Positions 23,605-32,469 of a stretch of 55,627 nt of DNA are shown in pieces. This DNA is from Microbacteriaceae bacterium (GTDB lineage Bacteria; Actinomycetota; Actinomycetes; Actinomycetales; Microbacteriaceae). The notes beneath the pieces were generated by a model. It was given only the letters and a program-made list of their open reading frames with translations. It searched no databases and had not been told where the DNA came from. The position numbers and the translations under genes were made by a program. The stretch's first letter is position 1. Each line of letters begins with the position of its first letter. Location of the stretch: the NCBI GenBank assembly GCA_019639055.1, contig JAHBSP010000001.1, forward strand, positions 1 through 55,627, in the 5' to 3' direction.

Positions 23605-25026
23605 ATGGTTCTAAAGAACTTTATTGGTGGGAAATTCGTGGCCACCAAGTCCGATCAATTTACTCAACTCGTAAACCCTGTAACGGGGCAGGCTGGCGAG
23701 CAGAGCCCAATTTCTACAGCTGAGGATGTTGACTTTGCGCTAAAAACTGCAAAAGAAGCATTCAAGACTTGGGGGCAAACAACTCCAAAAGAACGTCAGA
23801 GCGTGTTGCTAAAACTTGCCGATCTTATTGAAGAAAACGGGCAGGCATTAGCAGAGGCACAGAGCAGGAATACTGGGCAACCAATAGCGCTTATTCTTTC
23901 CGAAGAAATTGGGCCATCTGCTGATCATATTCGCTTCTTTGCTGGTGCTGCGCGCATCCTTGAAGGAAAGGCACAGGGGGAGTACCTTCCCGGTCTTACT
24001 TCCTCAATCAGGCGGGAGCCAATCGGTGTGGTTGCGCAAGTTACGCCCTGGAATTACCCGCTTATGATGGCAGTCTGGAAGATAGCACCTGCACTGGCTG
24101 CTGGAAACACTACGGTACTAAAACCTTCCGACACCACTCCAGAATCAACACTATTGCTGGCCGATTTGGCTAAGGACATTTTGCCAGCCGGTGTATTCAA
24201 CGTAATTCTTGGTGACGCTTCCACGGGCAAGGCGCTTGTTGAGCACCCTATTCCTGAACTCGTGTCTATCACCGGAAGTGTGCGTGCTGGTATTGAGGTT
24301 GCAGTATCTGCTGCCAAGTCACTGAAGCGCAGTCACCTGGAACTTGGTGGTAAGGCTCCGGTTGTCGTTTTTGATGATGCAGATCTAGATGCCGCTGCTT
24401 CGGGAATTGCAGACGCAGGTATATTCAATGCCGGGCAGGATTGCACCGCAGCATGCCGTGTGCTGGTTCACGAATCAGTGGCTAAGGAATTCACTGCCAA
24501 GCTCGCTGCTGAAGTAGCAGAACGCAAATACGGTGACCCGGCAGATGAGGATACCTTCTACGGCCCGCTAAATAACGCAAACCAGCTTGAGCGGGTCAAT
24601 GGATTCATTGATCGTCTCCCTGCACACGCGAAAGTAGAGACAGGCGGACGTGCAGTTGATGGCGACGGTTTCTTCTTCGAACCAACTGTCGTTTCAGGAC
24701 TTAAGCAAGACGATGAGCTAGTCAAGACTGAAGTGTTTGGTCCGGTTATCGGGGTGCAGACTTTCAAAACTGAGGAAGAAGCACTAGAAAAGGCTAATGA
24801 TGTCGACTATGGTCTATCAGCGAGTGTATGGACAAAAGATCATGCTAGAGCGCTCAGAATGAGCAAACATCTCGATTTTGGCGCAGTCTGGACCAATACA
24901 CACATTCCACTAGCCGCAGAAATGCCTCACGGTGGATTCAAGAGCAGTGGTCACGGTAAAGACCTTTCGCTCTATTCCCTAGAGGATTACACAAGAATCA
25001 AGCATGTTATGAGTTCTATCGAGTAG
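23605..25026 (+). CDS. Aldehyde dehydrogenase (aminobutyraldehyde dehydrogenase type)
   Basis: A 473-residue NAD(P)-dependent aldehyde dehydrogenase. Motifs are VTPWNYPLMMAVWKIAPALA, VLKPSDTTP (cofactor Lys), ITGSVRAG, LELGGKAPVVVF (general-base Glu) and GQDCTAACR (catalytic Cys near residue 280). The pattern is closest to gamma-aminobutyraldehyde or betaine aldehyde dehydrogenases of polyamine breakdown. GAGGGGAAGG lies upstream of the ATG. A strong terminator follows; no putrescine oxidase or transaminase is adjacent. Confidence 0.9.
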   Translation: MVLKNFIGGKFVATKSDQFTQLVNPVTGQAGEQSPISTAEDVDFALKTAKEAFKTWGQTTPKERQSVLLKLADLIEENGQALAEAQSRNTGQPIALILSEEIGPSADHIRFFAGAARILEGKAQGEYLPGLTSSIRREPIGVVAQVTPWNYPLMMAVWKIAPALAAGNTTVLKPSDTTPESTLLLADLAKDILPAGVFNVILGDASTGKALVEHPIPELVSITGSVRAGIEVAVSAAKSLKRSHLELGGKAPVVVFDDADLDAAASGIADAGIFNAGQDCTAACRVLVHESVAKEFTAKLAAEVAERKYGDPADEDTFYGPLNNANQLERVNGFIDRLPAHAKVETGGRAVDGDGFFFEPTVVSGLKQDDELVKTEVFGPVIGVQTFKTEEEALEKANDVDYGLSASVWTKDHARALRMSKHLDFGAVWTNTHIPLAAEMPHGGFKSSGHGKDLSLYSLEDYTRIKHVMSSIE

Positions 25027-25060
25027 CTACCGCTCTAAACACGCTCAATGCTAGTAGATT

Positions 25061-25101
25061 TGAGGTAGGAGATTAGTTTCTCCTACCTCAAACGCTTTTT
25101 A
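25061..25101 (+). terminator. Intrinsic terminator after the aldehyde dehydrogenase
   Basis: A perfect 12-bp stem TGAGGTAGGAGA/TCTCCTACCTCA (25061-25072, 25079-25090) with a 6-nt loop is followed by AACGCTTTTT. It isolates the aldehyde dehydrogenase from the aldolase gene. Confidence 0.85.
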
Positions 25102-25137
25102 GCGTGCGAATAATTCCGACACAAGAAAGATTTAAAT

Positions 25138-26016
25138 ATGTCAGCAGAAATGTACGACTTAGTAGCAAATGGCCACGGTTTTATCGCGGCCCTCGATCAA
25201 AGCGGTGGATCTACACCAAAAGCGCTGAAGCTTTATGGTGTAGAAGAAAGTGAATACAGTAACGAAGCCGAAATGTTCGACCTCATTCACAAAATGCGCA
25301 CCAGAATTGCTACAAGTCCAGCATTCACTGGTGAGCGCATCCTTGGTGCAATCCTTTTCGAAATGACTTTAGATCGCGAGATTGAAGGCCAGCCAAGTGC
25401 AAAATATTTGTGGGATGTTAAAAAGGTTGTCCCATTCCTAAAAATCGATAAGGGTCTTGAGGATGAAGTAAATGGCGTGCAGTTGATGAAGCCAATCCCA
25501 GGGCTTAGTGAAACCCTTGCAAAAGCTGCTTCTCAGGGTGTTTTTGGCACCAAGGAGCGTTCAGTTATCAACTCTGCAAATGCTGAAGGCATTAAGGCTA
25601 TTGTGGCTCAACAGTTTGCAGTTGGAGAAGAAGTTCTAGCAGGAGGTCTAGTGCCTATTCTCGAACCGGAGGTTAACATCCACGCTGCTGATAAGGCAGA
25701 GGCTGAAGTTATTCTTAAAGAAGAACTGCTGAGGGGTCTAGAAACTGTATCGGCACCAGTGATGCTAAAGCTTAGTATCCCGACTGTTGATGACTTCTAC
25801 GCAGAGCTTGTTGATCACAAGAATGTACTCAAGGTTGTTGCGCTTTCTGGTGGATACAACCGTGACGATGCCAATGTGAAGCTTTCCAAGAACCGCGGAG
25901 TTATTGCATCCTTCTCCAGAGCTCTAACTGAGGGACTCAGCTCCAAGCAGAGTGACGAAGAATTTAATGCCCTGCTCGATTCAGCTATCCAGAGCATCTA
26001 CGAAGCTTCAAAATAG
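25138..26016 (+). CDS. fda: Fructose-bisphosphate aldolase class I
   Basis: A 292-residue class I (Schiff-base) aldolase of the staphylococcal/actinobacterial type: ALDQSGGSTPKAL near residue 18, ERILGAILFEMTLDR, VPFLKIDKGL, GLVPILEPEVNI and the Schiff-base lysine in VMLKLSIP. It splits fructose-1,6-bisphosphate in glycolysis and works without metal. AAGAAAG precedes the ATG. It ends 25 nt from the convergent pilO-like gene. Confidence 0.94.
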   Translation: MSAEMYDLVANGHGFIAALDQSGGSTPKALKLYGVEESEYSNEAEMFDLIHKMRTRIATSPAFTGERILGAILFEMTLDREIEGQPSAKYLWDVKKVVPFLKIDKGLEDEVNGVQLMKPIPGLSETLAKAASQGVFGTKERSVINSANAEGIKAIVAQQFAVGEEVLAGGLVPILEPEVNIHAADKAEAEVILKEELLRGLETVSAPVMLKLSIPTVDDFYAELVDHKNVLKVVALSGGYNRDDANVKLSKNRGVIASFSRALTEGLSSKQSDEEFNALLDSAIQSIYEASK

Positions 26017-26041
26017 ATTCAACTGAAAGTTCGATTCTAAT

Positions 26042-26593
26042 TTAGTTAGAAACGAAAAAGATAACACCTTCAACAACTAGCCGCGTCTCATTGGTTCCGG
26101 GGGTAGTGGCCACACTAACTTTCTCAGCCAAGAAGGCGCGGCTAATGTTTTGTAATCTGTCGAGCATAGCTCTTGAACTTTCAGTGTCCTTGATGCGGAT
26201 AGTTAGGGAAAAACCGCTCTGGCTTGCATTCGTGTCCAGATTCACACCCGTTGTGGAACCGTCACTTGCTGTGGTTGAGAATGATTCGAGTCGGCCAGAG
26301 TCACCTATTGCTTCAATAACTTGGACGATAAAGTCTTCGAACTCATCCTTTGCAGGTATTGAAAGCTCTAGTGTTTCCAACTGGCGAGTAAGTTCTGCAA
26401 GGTTTCCTGAATCTTGTTCAAGTTTGCGTAGCTTGGTGATCTGAACCTGGTTGCGAGTTTCCGCCTCCATAATGAGGTTATCTATGTTGCTTTTTTCAGT
26501 CCAAATTGGCAAAATCACATAGGCGCCAATAATTCCGGCTACGGCGAGGATAAGAAGGAGTAGGGCAGGGCGGAGAAGTTTTGAGTCTTTCAC
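26042..26593 (-). CDS. pilO: Type IV pilus assembly protein PilO-like
   Basis: A 183-residue protein with one N-terminal membrane helix (ALLLLILAVAGIIGAYVIL), a coiled coil (about residues 40-75) and a small alpha/beta domain, the standard PilO/GspM architecture. It forms the inner-membrane alignment complex with PilM and PilN. It begins with GTG overlapping the pilN stop by 4 nt and is last in the minus-strand pilus operon. The identification rests on architecture and order rather than a sharp motif. Confidence 0.8.
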   Translation of the reverse strand: MKDSKLLRPALLLLILAVAGIIGAYVILPIWTEKSNIDNLIMEAETRNQVQITKLRKLEQDSGNLAELTRQLETLELSIPAKDEFEDFIVQVIEAIGDSGRLESFSTTASDGSTTGVNLDTNASQSGFSLTIRIKDTESSRAMLDRLQNISRAFLAEKVSVATTPGTNETRLVVEGVIFFVSN

Positions 26594-27258
26594 TGCAGTG
26601 CCTCCTTGTAGGCTTCAAAAGAGAATCTGGTTTCTAGGTAGAATTTATGTTCCGAGCTGCTTGGGGAATCTTGTGAAATAACATTGATTTCGCTAGCAAA
26701 TTCACGAAGATTCGCGAGGTAACTTTCAATCAGCGAAACTTCATTAGAAATTCCTTGAATCAAAGCGATAATTTGTTGCGGCGCACCAGATGTTGCATCT
26801 GCTAATTGAATTTGAAAAATAATGTCAGTAATTTTGGTGCCATCTGGCAGGGCGGCAAAAATGTCTTCCGTCAGTTCTGACCAGTCGAGTTTTGAAGCAT
26901 CGATCTGTGACTTGGTTGTTTCAAGTGATCCCAACCTACTAGTGACTTTTTCAGTATCGGAATATCGAGCTTGCTTAGCAATAATCTCAGTGTTTTGCTC
27001 CCTGAGCGAGATCAGTTTCTGGTTGGAGTCAATAAGTTGCAGGTGTGACCAGGCCCAAAAGGCGGTTAAAGCGGCAAATACAATTAGCGCAAAGAAAATC
27101 GTGGTGCGAATTACTGTTCGAGATTCACGAATTGCTATTTCGCTAGGTGGCATTAGCGAGGCATAGGGGGTTGCTCCCAGCCTTGAATTTGTTACTTTCT
27201 TCTGCTTCTTGGTCTTGAAGAGCGAAAGTGTTAGGTCGTCATCGTCTGTTAGTGTCAT
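26590..27258 (-). CDS. pilN: Type IV pilus assembly protein PilN-like
   Basis: A 222-residue protein: a cytoplasmic N-terminus of about 50 residues (containing RLGATPYASLMPPSEIAIRE), a membrane helix (TIFFALIVFAALTAFWAW), then a coiled coil and a ferredoxin-like domain (DGTKITDIIFQIQLAD). The cytoplasmic tail of PilN binds PilM. It overlaps pilM and pilO by 4 nt on either side, so the three are translationally coupled. The N-terminal tail is longer than in proteobacterial PilN. Confidence 0.8.
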   Translation of the reverse strand: MTLTDDDDLTLSLFKTKKQKKVTNSRLGATPYASLMPPSEIAIRESRTVIRTTIFFALIVFAALTAFWAWSHLQLIDSNQKLISLREQNTEIIAKQARYSDTEKVTSRLGSLETTKSQIDASKLDWSELTEDIFAALPDGTKITDIIFQIQLADATSGAPQQIIALIQGISNEVSLIESYLANLREFASEINVISQDSPSSSEHKFYLETRFSFEAYKEALQ

Positions 27259-28289
27259 TTCACACCGTGCAATGTTAGTCCAAGTGCAACAGCATAGAAA
27301 GTGCCGTTGCGCTTTAGCAGTGCTGATAAGTACTGGTTTCTAAACTTGAATAGTTTAGAGATTTCAAGGTGGGTAATCGGTAGTTGAGTAGTGGCAGACG
27401 TTAGATCTTGAATACCCTTGTTCTTATGACTAACACCAAGCACTAGAAGTTTGTTCACTGCTGTGCCACGGTTATCTGCGTAGTAATCCTGTGTGGCCGT
27501 GATTTGCCTAATAATCTGATTAACATATTTTGTTATCGGGTCAAAGTCTAAATCGCCTAGTTCTTCTGGAAGATCAGGGAATAGTTCAAGTAGAATTCTT
27601 GGGTCTATTCTGTCTCCAGCAACCTGCATAACCCTTTGGAAAAGTGAGTATCTTCCAACTGGGAGCACCCTAATTAGGTCAGGGGAGCCATCCTTATTGA
27701 TCACAATAAATGAAGAGTGCTGTCCTAGGTAGTTGAGCATGGTTACGCCCTTACTATCGAGTGCACGCATAAGTCGGGAAAGAGCGAAGGCTGAGAAATC
27801 TATGCTCTCAATCCTGAGTTTGGCAGTGTGGGCTGCTTGGGTGATTTTCTGCAGAGTATTTACCGGCGCAGAGATCAAAATGCCAGTTATGGTTGAATCT
27901 TCTTCGCTATCGTTTATTTCCGTGGGATAAAAATCAACCACTGCTTCATCAACTGGCACCTGCAATGTTCCCCGAATGTGTAAGGGGATTGCGGTTGCCA
28001 AATCTTTTTCTGGAAGTAGCGGGAAAGTTTCTTCTCTAACCAGCACTTTTTGCGCCCCGATGCCAAGCACAACATCTCGGGTTGAGAATTTACCTTCTTG
28101 CCAAAGTTTCTCGAAAGCGATTGCTAATTCGGTTTCATCGGGTAATTCGTCACTCGAAGTTTTGCTAGAAGAGATGTTTGTCTCAGCAGCTGCAAAAACG
28201 GTCGGCTTTCCAGTGTTTGCGCCTTTAACTTCAATTGCGCGGATTGTGTGTGCGTCAATTTCCACACCAACGATATGGCTTAGTGCCAA
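27255..28289 (-). CDS. pilM: Type IV pilus assembly ATPase-like PilM
   Basis: A 344-residue actin-fold protein. The N-terminal phosphate-1-type segment VGVEIDAHTIRAIEV, the region VVLGIGAQKVLVREETFPLL, and later TMLNYLGQHSSFIVINKDG and LLVLGVSHKN are PilM/FtsA-like. It binds nucleotide and PilN at the cytoplasmic face. The reading begins at TTG 28289 with a G-run 7 nt upstream; 49 nt separate it from the prepilin peptidase gene. Confidence 0.88.
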   Translation of the reverse strand: MALSHIVGVEIDAHTIRAIEVKGANTGKPTVFAAAETNISSSKTSSDELPDETELAIAFEKLWQEGKFSTRDVVLGIGAQKVLVREETFPLLPEKDLATAIPLHIRGTLQVPVDEAVVDFYPTEINDSEEDSTITGILISAPVNTLQKITQAAHTAKLRIESIDFSAFALSRLMRALDSKGVTMLNYLGQHSSFIVINKDGSPDLIRVLPVGRYSLFQRVMQVAGDRIDPRILLELFPDLPEELGDLDFDPITKYVNQIIRQITATQDYYADNRGTAVNKLLVLGVSHKNKGIQDLTSATTQLPITHLEISKLFKFRNQYLSALLKRNGTFYAVALGLTLHGVK

Positions 28290-28338
28290 ATCAAACCCCC
28301 GATCTTTAACGTTTCTGCACTATTAACTCTAGCTGTTT

Positions 28339-29151
28339 TCATAGTCCAATGAGGGCAATGTACCAGGCAATAATTTGCCTTCCAAATAAAAGCGTCAGGA
28401 AAGTGCTTAGCAACATCCAGGGACCGAAAGGAACCTCTGATTTTCTTTTCGCACCTTTGAATAAAACCAGTCCTAGCGCGAATATTCCACCAAGAATGAA
28501 TGCGCCAATTGTGCCCAAAATAACGTGTCCGAGTCCGAAAAATCCGAGATACATGCCTAGGACTCCAGCGAGTTTAATGTCGCCACCACCAATGCTGCCA
28601 CTAACTAGGGCAAGTAGTAGGTAGAAGCTAAAACTAATCGCTGCGCCAATTATGATCCAAAGAATTCCTGCAGGGTCTCCAGCGATTAGTTTCGATGCAA
28701 TTAAGAAAGCGCCAGCCACGAAATAGCTGGGGAAGACAACGGAATCGGGGAGTAGCTTTTCGCGAACATCAATCACAAAAAGCACTATAGAAACTGATAT
28801 CAGGTAGTCAATAGCAATCAGTAGAGTCCAGTCGGCTCCGGCTGTGTCTTCGACAGGAACAACCAGTATCCACGTGGTGAACCCAAAAGCTAGCGCTGAA
28901 AATAATTCAACAAGAGGGTACTGAGCTGAAATTTTTGCTTTGCAATTGCGGCATTTACCACGCAAAAATATCCACGAAATTATTGGCACATTCTCGAACG
29001 CACCAAGTTTGTTTCCGCAGTTTGAGCAAGTACTATCATTCAGCAGACTTTTATCGGCAGGGATGCGCAAAATCAGCACGTTCAGAAATGAACCAATAAT
29101 TGCTCCGAAAACAAAAGCAATAGTAACTATTAGGGCATTTAGTGGAGCCAT
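28339..29151 (-). CDS. pilD: Prepilin peptidase (A24 family)
   Basis: A 270-residue polytopic membrane protease that cleaves prepilin leaders and methylates the new N-terminus. The cytoplasmic zinc loop has two CxxC pairs (CSNC, CRNC); GAFENVPIISWIFLRGKC is a strong family signature. The catalytic aspartates are in DVREKLLPDSVVFP and GGGDIKLAGVLGMYLG. About eight hydrophobic helices are visible. It starts 3 nt after the stop of the PilX-like gene. It should process the three prepilins encoded just upstream. Confidence 0.95.
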   Translation of the reverse strand: MAPLNALIVTIAFVFGAIIGSFLNVLILRIPADKSLLNDSTCSNCGNKLGAFENVPIISWIFLRGKCRNCKAKISAQYPLVELFSALAFGFTTWILVVPVEDTAGADWTLLIAIDYLISVSIVLFVIDVREKLLPDSVVFPSYFVAGAFLIASKLIAGDPAGILWIIIGAAISFSFYLLLALVSGSIGGGDIKLAGVLGMYLGFFGLGHVILGTIGAFILGGIFALGLVLFKGAKRKSEVPFGPWMLLSTFLTLLFGRQIIAWYIALIGL

Positions 29152-29154
29152 TTA

Positions 29155-30903
29155 TTAGCCCGGATGTTTGCTAAGGAAACTTAGGTTTACCTCTGTGATT
29201 TCGCCTTCGCCATCATTGGAATTGCTACCTCCGGTTCCTTCTAAATCTTTAGCGCCGGGTAGCGTCATCGGGTAGATTTCTAAAGTCGCCTGTGTATCAA
29301 GCAAGAATGTATTGGCATAAATTACTCCACGCCACCAGCCACCGTTCCAGCGATGATTTACAGCACACGGAGTGTAAATCAGTCCGCTGATGCCTTTGTA
29401 ACTGGAAGAACCCATCTTCACACCTTGTAGGTTGGATGTCGTAGTCGAGGAAACACACTGTGCTCCTGCAGCTTCAGAAGCATCGGGCACAATGAAATGA
29501 ATTTTGGGCGTCTTACCACTTGCTGCCACAAATGTCATTGCTTCAAGTTGGAATGCAGAGCCAAAGATGATTACGTCGTCACTAACGGTCACGTTTGTGG
29601 AACGCCAGGATCCAACCACATTACAGTTGCCCAAATCGAATACTGTTGGGGTCGTCAATGATCCTAAAAGATTCCAGCCGCTTGCAGAGTTACCATTGAA
29701 TAAACTGCAACTCTCGGTTCGCCAGGTGTATCCGTCAATCGATGTGGGCTTAATGTAGCTGTACCAGTGATGTGGTTTACCGGGAAAAACAGAAATTAAG
29801 TTATTCGCCTCAGTAAATGTGCTGATGTTTTGATTTTGGAGGAAAGTTCCCCCACTCAGGTTTGGCTCCCCTGTATTTGATTCCACTGTGCCTCCGATGT
29901 GCACATTGGTAGCAGTGACATACTTGTTGTATTTGCTTGCACCAAAGTAGAAATTGTTTGCCTTACTACTTGAAATCAGGTTTCCAGAAACTGTCACGCT
30001 GTTGCCATTAGCTCGAAACACACCGTTTGTGTAGACGTTACCTTGGAATCTTGCACCACCCTGCGTGGTGATATTGCCATTAATGTAGACATCGTCGCTA
30101 AATGTAAGGTTCCACTGAGTGATTGTAAGGTTCCCGCCAACGTAGAGTTTGCCTTTGATAGGGCATGCCTGTGAGAAAGTTACGTTTCCAGTGACATAAA
30201 GGTTTCCTGTAATACCGGGACAAGACATAGTGAAGTTGGCATCACCGTTAACGTAGACATCGCCTACCCCAGAACATCCGCTGTGTGCGAAATTCAGGTT
30301 TCCATTCCACAACAAGATATTTCCGTTGAATGTTATACCGCTACCCTGGCAGGTCAAATTGCCCTGATCTAAGTTGATTATTGGTGTGGTAACACCTGAT
30401 TGGCGCACAATATTGCCGCCATTAAAGGTGATGTTAGCACCGGAATAAAGCTCAAGATCAGAACCACCTGAGGCATTGCCTCCACCGTCTCTGATCGCCT
30501 CGTATGCAACGCTAGCGGTTAGTGTTGAAGTCTTGCCCGAGTATGTTCCAGTAGCGACCACATTTATTACACCGTTACCGGCGTTCGTGAAGGAAATTTG
30601 GTAGTCGGGATTGGAATTGTTAATCGTCGATAACGAGTTTTGAGTTCCTGCTAATACTGCTTGGTAGAGAGCAACATAAGCATGATCCATTCCCGCCTGT
30701 GCTGCGGAGTCTGCGCGGAGGTCAATATTGGCATCGTTTGTTGTGCGGGCGGTAAACGTTACTGCAGTAGCAACGACGGTGGATAGGGTCACGACAATAA
30801 AAAGTAGAATCAGCATATTAGCAAGTGCTGCACCTGCTTGATTCTGAATCTTAAGACCTAATTTTTCAATCAGCCTTCTACTCTTGGTCCTATTTTTCAA
30901 CAT
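29155..30903 (-). CDS. Large PilX-like minor pilin with beta-solenoid body
   Basis: A 582-residue protein, far larger than usual pilins. The N-terminus is pilin-like (QAGAALANMLILLFIVVTLS, then AQAGMDHAYVALYQAVLAG, as in PilX_N proteins) but lacks the Glu5. From about residue 150 to 350 it has short repeating strands rich in Gly and Asn (GNILLWNGNLNFAHSG, GDVYVNGDANFTMS, GNLYVTGNVTFSQ, GKLYVGGNLTI, DVYINGNITTQGG), a polymer-forming or bactofilin-like beta-solenoid. Two Cys-bearing loops follow. It may sit at the pilus tip or in the priming complex. It overlaps the preceding prepilin by 7 nt. Confidence 0.85.
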   Translation of the reverse strand: MLKNRTKSRRLIEKLGLKIQNQAGAALANMLILLFIVVTLSTVVATAVTFTARTTNDANIDLRADSAAQAGMDHAYVALYQAVLAGTQNSLSTINNSNPDYQISFTNAGNGVINVVATGTYSGKTSTLTASVAYEAIRDGGGNASGGSDLELYSGANITFNGGNIVRQSGVTTPIINLDQGNLTCQGSGITFNGNILLWNGNLNFAHSGCSGVGDVYVNGDANFTMSCPGITGNLYVTGNVTFSQACPIKGKLYVGGNLTITQWNLTFSDDVYINGNITTQGGARFQGNVYTNGVFRANGNSVTVSGNLISSSKANNFYFGASKYNKYVTATNVHIGGTVESNTGEPNLSGGTFLQNQNISTFTEANNLISVFPGKPHHWYSYIKPTSIDGYTWRTESCSLFNGNSASGWNLLGSLTTPTVFDLGNCNVVGSWRSTNVTVSDDVIIFGSAFQLEAMTFVAASGKTPKIHFIVPDASEAAGAQCVSSTTTSNLQGVKMGSSSYKGISGLIYTPCAVNHRWNGGWWRGVIYANTFLLDTQATLEIYPMTLPGAKDLEGTGGSNSNDGEGEITEVNLSFLSKHPG

Positions 30904-31487
30904 GATGGCGGTGTTCCTAAAACTGATAGGGCTCTTGAAGCGCCTTCTAAGATCATTGTTTCACCATTTTCTGCTGTGATTTGAAATGCCCACTGTAAAG
31001 TGTTTGTTCCAAAACGGGTGAAGTAGTTCATTTTGGCCTTAGAAAGTTCATTTGTGAGTGTTGACCAACCCGTTAGGTCAGGGTCAGCGCTGTTGGGCAG
31101 GGGAATCGCTGTAGGTGATTCGCGGTAATAGGCACTGCCGTCAAAGCCGAATACCCAATATCTACATATGGTTGCACCGGATGCGTCAATCCCCGGTGCC
31201 GTTATAGCCTCGGTGAATGTTCCCACGAGAGTAATAGTGAAACTGGAAGAGTAACTAAGACCAGTTTGTAGGGAGTTGGCTACAGTGACTGCGCGAATTG
31301 AAAGGTTACTTCCAGAGCTGGCGCCTTCGCTCGCTCTGTTAGTGGAAATAAATACGCCCACGATAGCAACTGAAAGTAGTGCGAAGATTCCGATAACAAT
31401 CACTAGTTCTACAAGTGAAAGACCAGACTGGTTGCTTCTAGTTGAGTGAAGTTTAATTCGCAGTTTTGCGATGAGTTTTTCATTCAC
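30897..31487 (-). CDS. Minor prepilin (type IV)
   Basis: A 196-residue prepilin-like protein. The leader ends in QSG, followed by LSLVELVIVIGIFALLSVAI: cleavage after Gly, Glu at position 5 and a 20-residue hydrophobic helix. The remaining sequence is a soluble head with two Cys (ICRYW, PPSC). Cleaved by the neighbouring PilD. It overlaps the adjacent prepilin genes by 4 and 7 nt, so the minor pilins are made together. Confidence 0.88.
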   Translation of the reverse strand: MNEKLIAKLRIKLHSTRSNQSGLSLVELVIVIGIFALLSVAIVGVFISTNRASEGASSGSNLSIRAVTVANSLQTGLSYSSSFTITLVGTFTEAITAPGIDASGATICRYWVFGFDGSAYYRESPTAIPLPNSADPDLTGWSTLTNELSKAKMNYFTRFGTNTLQWAFQITAENGETMILEGASRALSVLGTPPSC

Positions 31488-31888
31488 TGTGTCACCAGGA
31501 TTCTTGTGCTCAGCGTGCTCAAAACTTCGCCAGCCTCACTAATGGAAACTGAGAAATCAACTAGATCAGGGAATGAGGTTGGGCAAGTTATGGATGATTT
31601 CGCGATGGTGAATTTTGTATCAGCGTGATTAGAAGCAGCGTTAGCGAATGTTTGTAAGTTTGCGCAGGTAGTGCTTGATTCCCGAGCCATCTCAATTTGG
31701 GCATTGGCTAATTGATCAGCCGCTATTTGTGATTTTAGATCTCTAACGTTTTGAAAGCCGTTCAGAAAAATAGGCATAATGACAGCAACAATTATCATCA
31801 GCAAGCTGAGCGCGATAAGCACTTCAACAAGGCTCATGCCTTTTTGTTCAGATAATTTTGCATTCATCGCTTTGTTTGGATTTCCCAT
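31484..31888 (-). CDS. Minor prepilin (type IV)
   Basis: A prepilin of about 134 residues. The class III cleavage site is KG then MSLVEVLIALSLLMIIVAVI, with Glu5. The ATG at 31888 gives a leader of 17 residues and lies after the hairpin at 31897-31930; an inner ATG at 31867 gives a leader of 10. The longer reading from 31909 starts inside the hairpin and is less likely. The head has two Cys (TTCANL, ITCPT). It overlaps the next gene by 4 nt. Confidence 0.85.
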   Translation of the reverse strand: MGNPNKAMNAKLSEQKGMSLVEVLIALSLLMIIVAVIMPIFLNGFQNVRDLKSQIAADQLANAQIEMARESSTTCANLQTFANAASNHADTKFTIAKSSITCPTSFPDLVDFSVSISEAGEVLSTLSTRILVTQ

Positions 31889-31896
31889 AAACCGCA

Positions 31897-31930
31897 TTTT
31901 GGGTCGCACAAAATCCTGTACGACCCAAAA
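31897..31930 (-). terminator. Hairpin between major pilin and minor pilins
   Basis: A perfect 10-bp stem TTTTGGGTCG/CGACCCAAAA with a 14-nt loop lies 20 nt after the major pilin stop. The descending arm ends in a run of A (T on the other strand) but no long U-tract follows. It may act as a leaky terminator or RNA 3' protector, so that the major pilin is made in excess of the minor pilins downstream. Confidence 0.55.
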
Positions 31931-31950
31931 TGATGGTTAGTTTGTGCTGA

Positions 31951-32337
31951 TTAGCAGCCTGGACCGCTGGTCTGTGCGGTCCCGCTGGTTGGCGTAGCTG
32001 TTACACAGTAGTTGTCTAGAGTGACAGCAGTTGAGCCAGTAGGTGCAGAAAGTGACAATGCAATTCCGTCTTCGCTCATGGTTGTCAGTCTTGCGGTAAT
32101 TGTTGCAATGTCGGTAGTTCCGCCTGCAACTGCTGCCGCTACGGTTGCAGCACCATTGGATGCACTAGCCTTAGCTGCTGAAGTTTGTGCCTGAGTCTGA
32201 ATGTTGGAGAAAATTGGGATAGCAATCGCTACAAGAATAGCCAAAATCGCTACAACAATAATCAGCTCAACTAGGGAGAAACCGCGTGCCTTGCCAGCGC
32301 GAAGCTCTGACTTGACTGCTTGAAGTCTATTTAACAT
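31951..32337 (-). CDS. pilA: Major prepilin PilA
   Basis: A 128-residue prepilin with the strongest pilin signature of the locus: leader MLNRLQAVKSELRAGKARG, then FSLVELIIVVAILAILVAIA with Glu5. The ATG at 32337 is preferred because AAAAGG lies 8 nt upstream; an upstream in-frame ATG at 32385 lacks a site. The head is short and rich in Ala, Thr and Ser, with one Cys pair (NYCVTA and the C-terminal GC). A candidate promoter (TTGACT, then GATAAA at 19 nt) lies in the 132-nt gap to pilC. Confidence 0.92.
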   Translation of the reverse strand: MLNRLQAVKSELRAGKARGFSLVELIIVVAILAILVAIAIPIFSNIQTQAQTSAAKASASNGAATVAAAVAGGTTDIATITARLTTMSEDGIALSLSAPTGSTAVTLDNYCVTATPTSGTAQTSGPGC

Positions 32338-32469
32338 TTTTTGCCTTTTCTTGTTGGGTTGATGTTGAGACAATTTTGGTGACATTTACCAACCTTGTCG
32401 CTTTAAGTTTATCTTGTTTCTACCTTAGTAGGAGTCAAAACGAGGTTATTACGGTAAATGCTAAATAGC

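Noticed and set aside
31889..31909. Start of the first minor prepilin at 31909
   Set aside because: This ATG lies in the arm of the hairpin and would make an unusually long leader; inner starts at 31888 or 31867 fit better.
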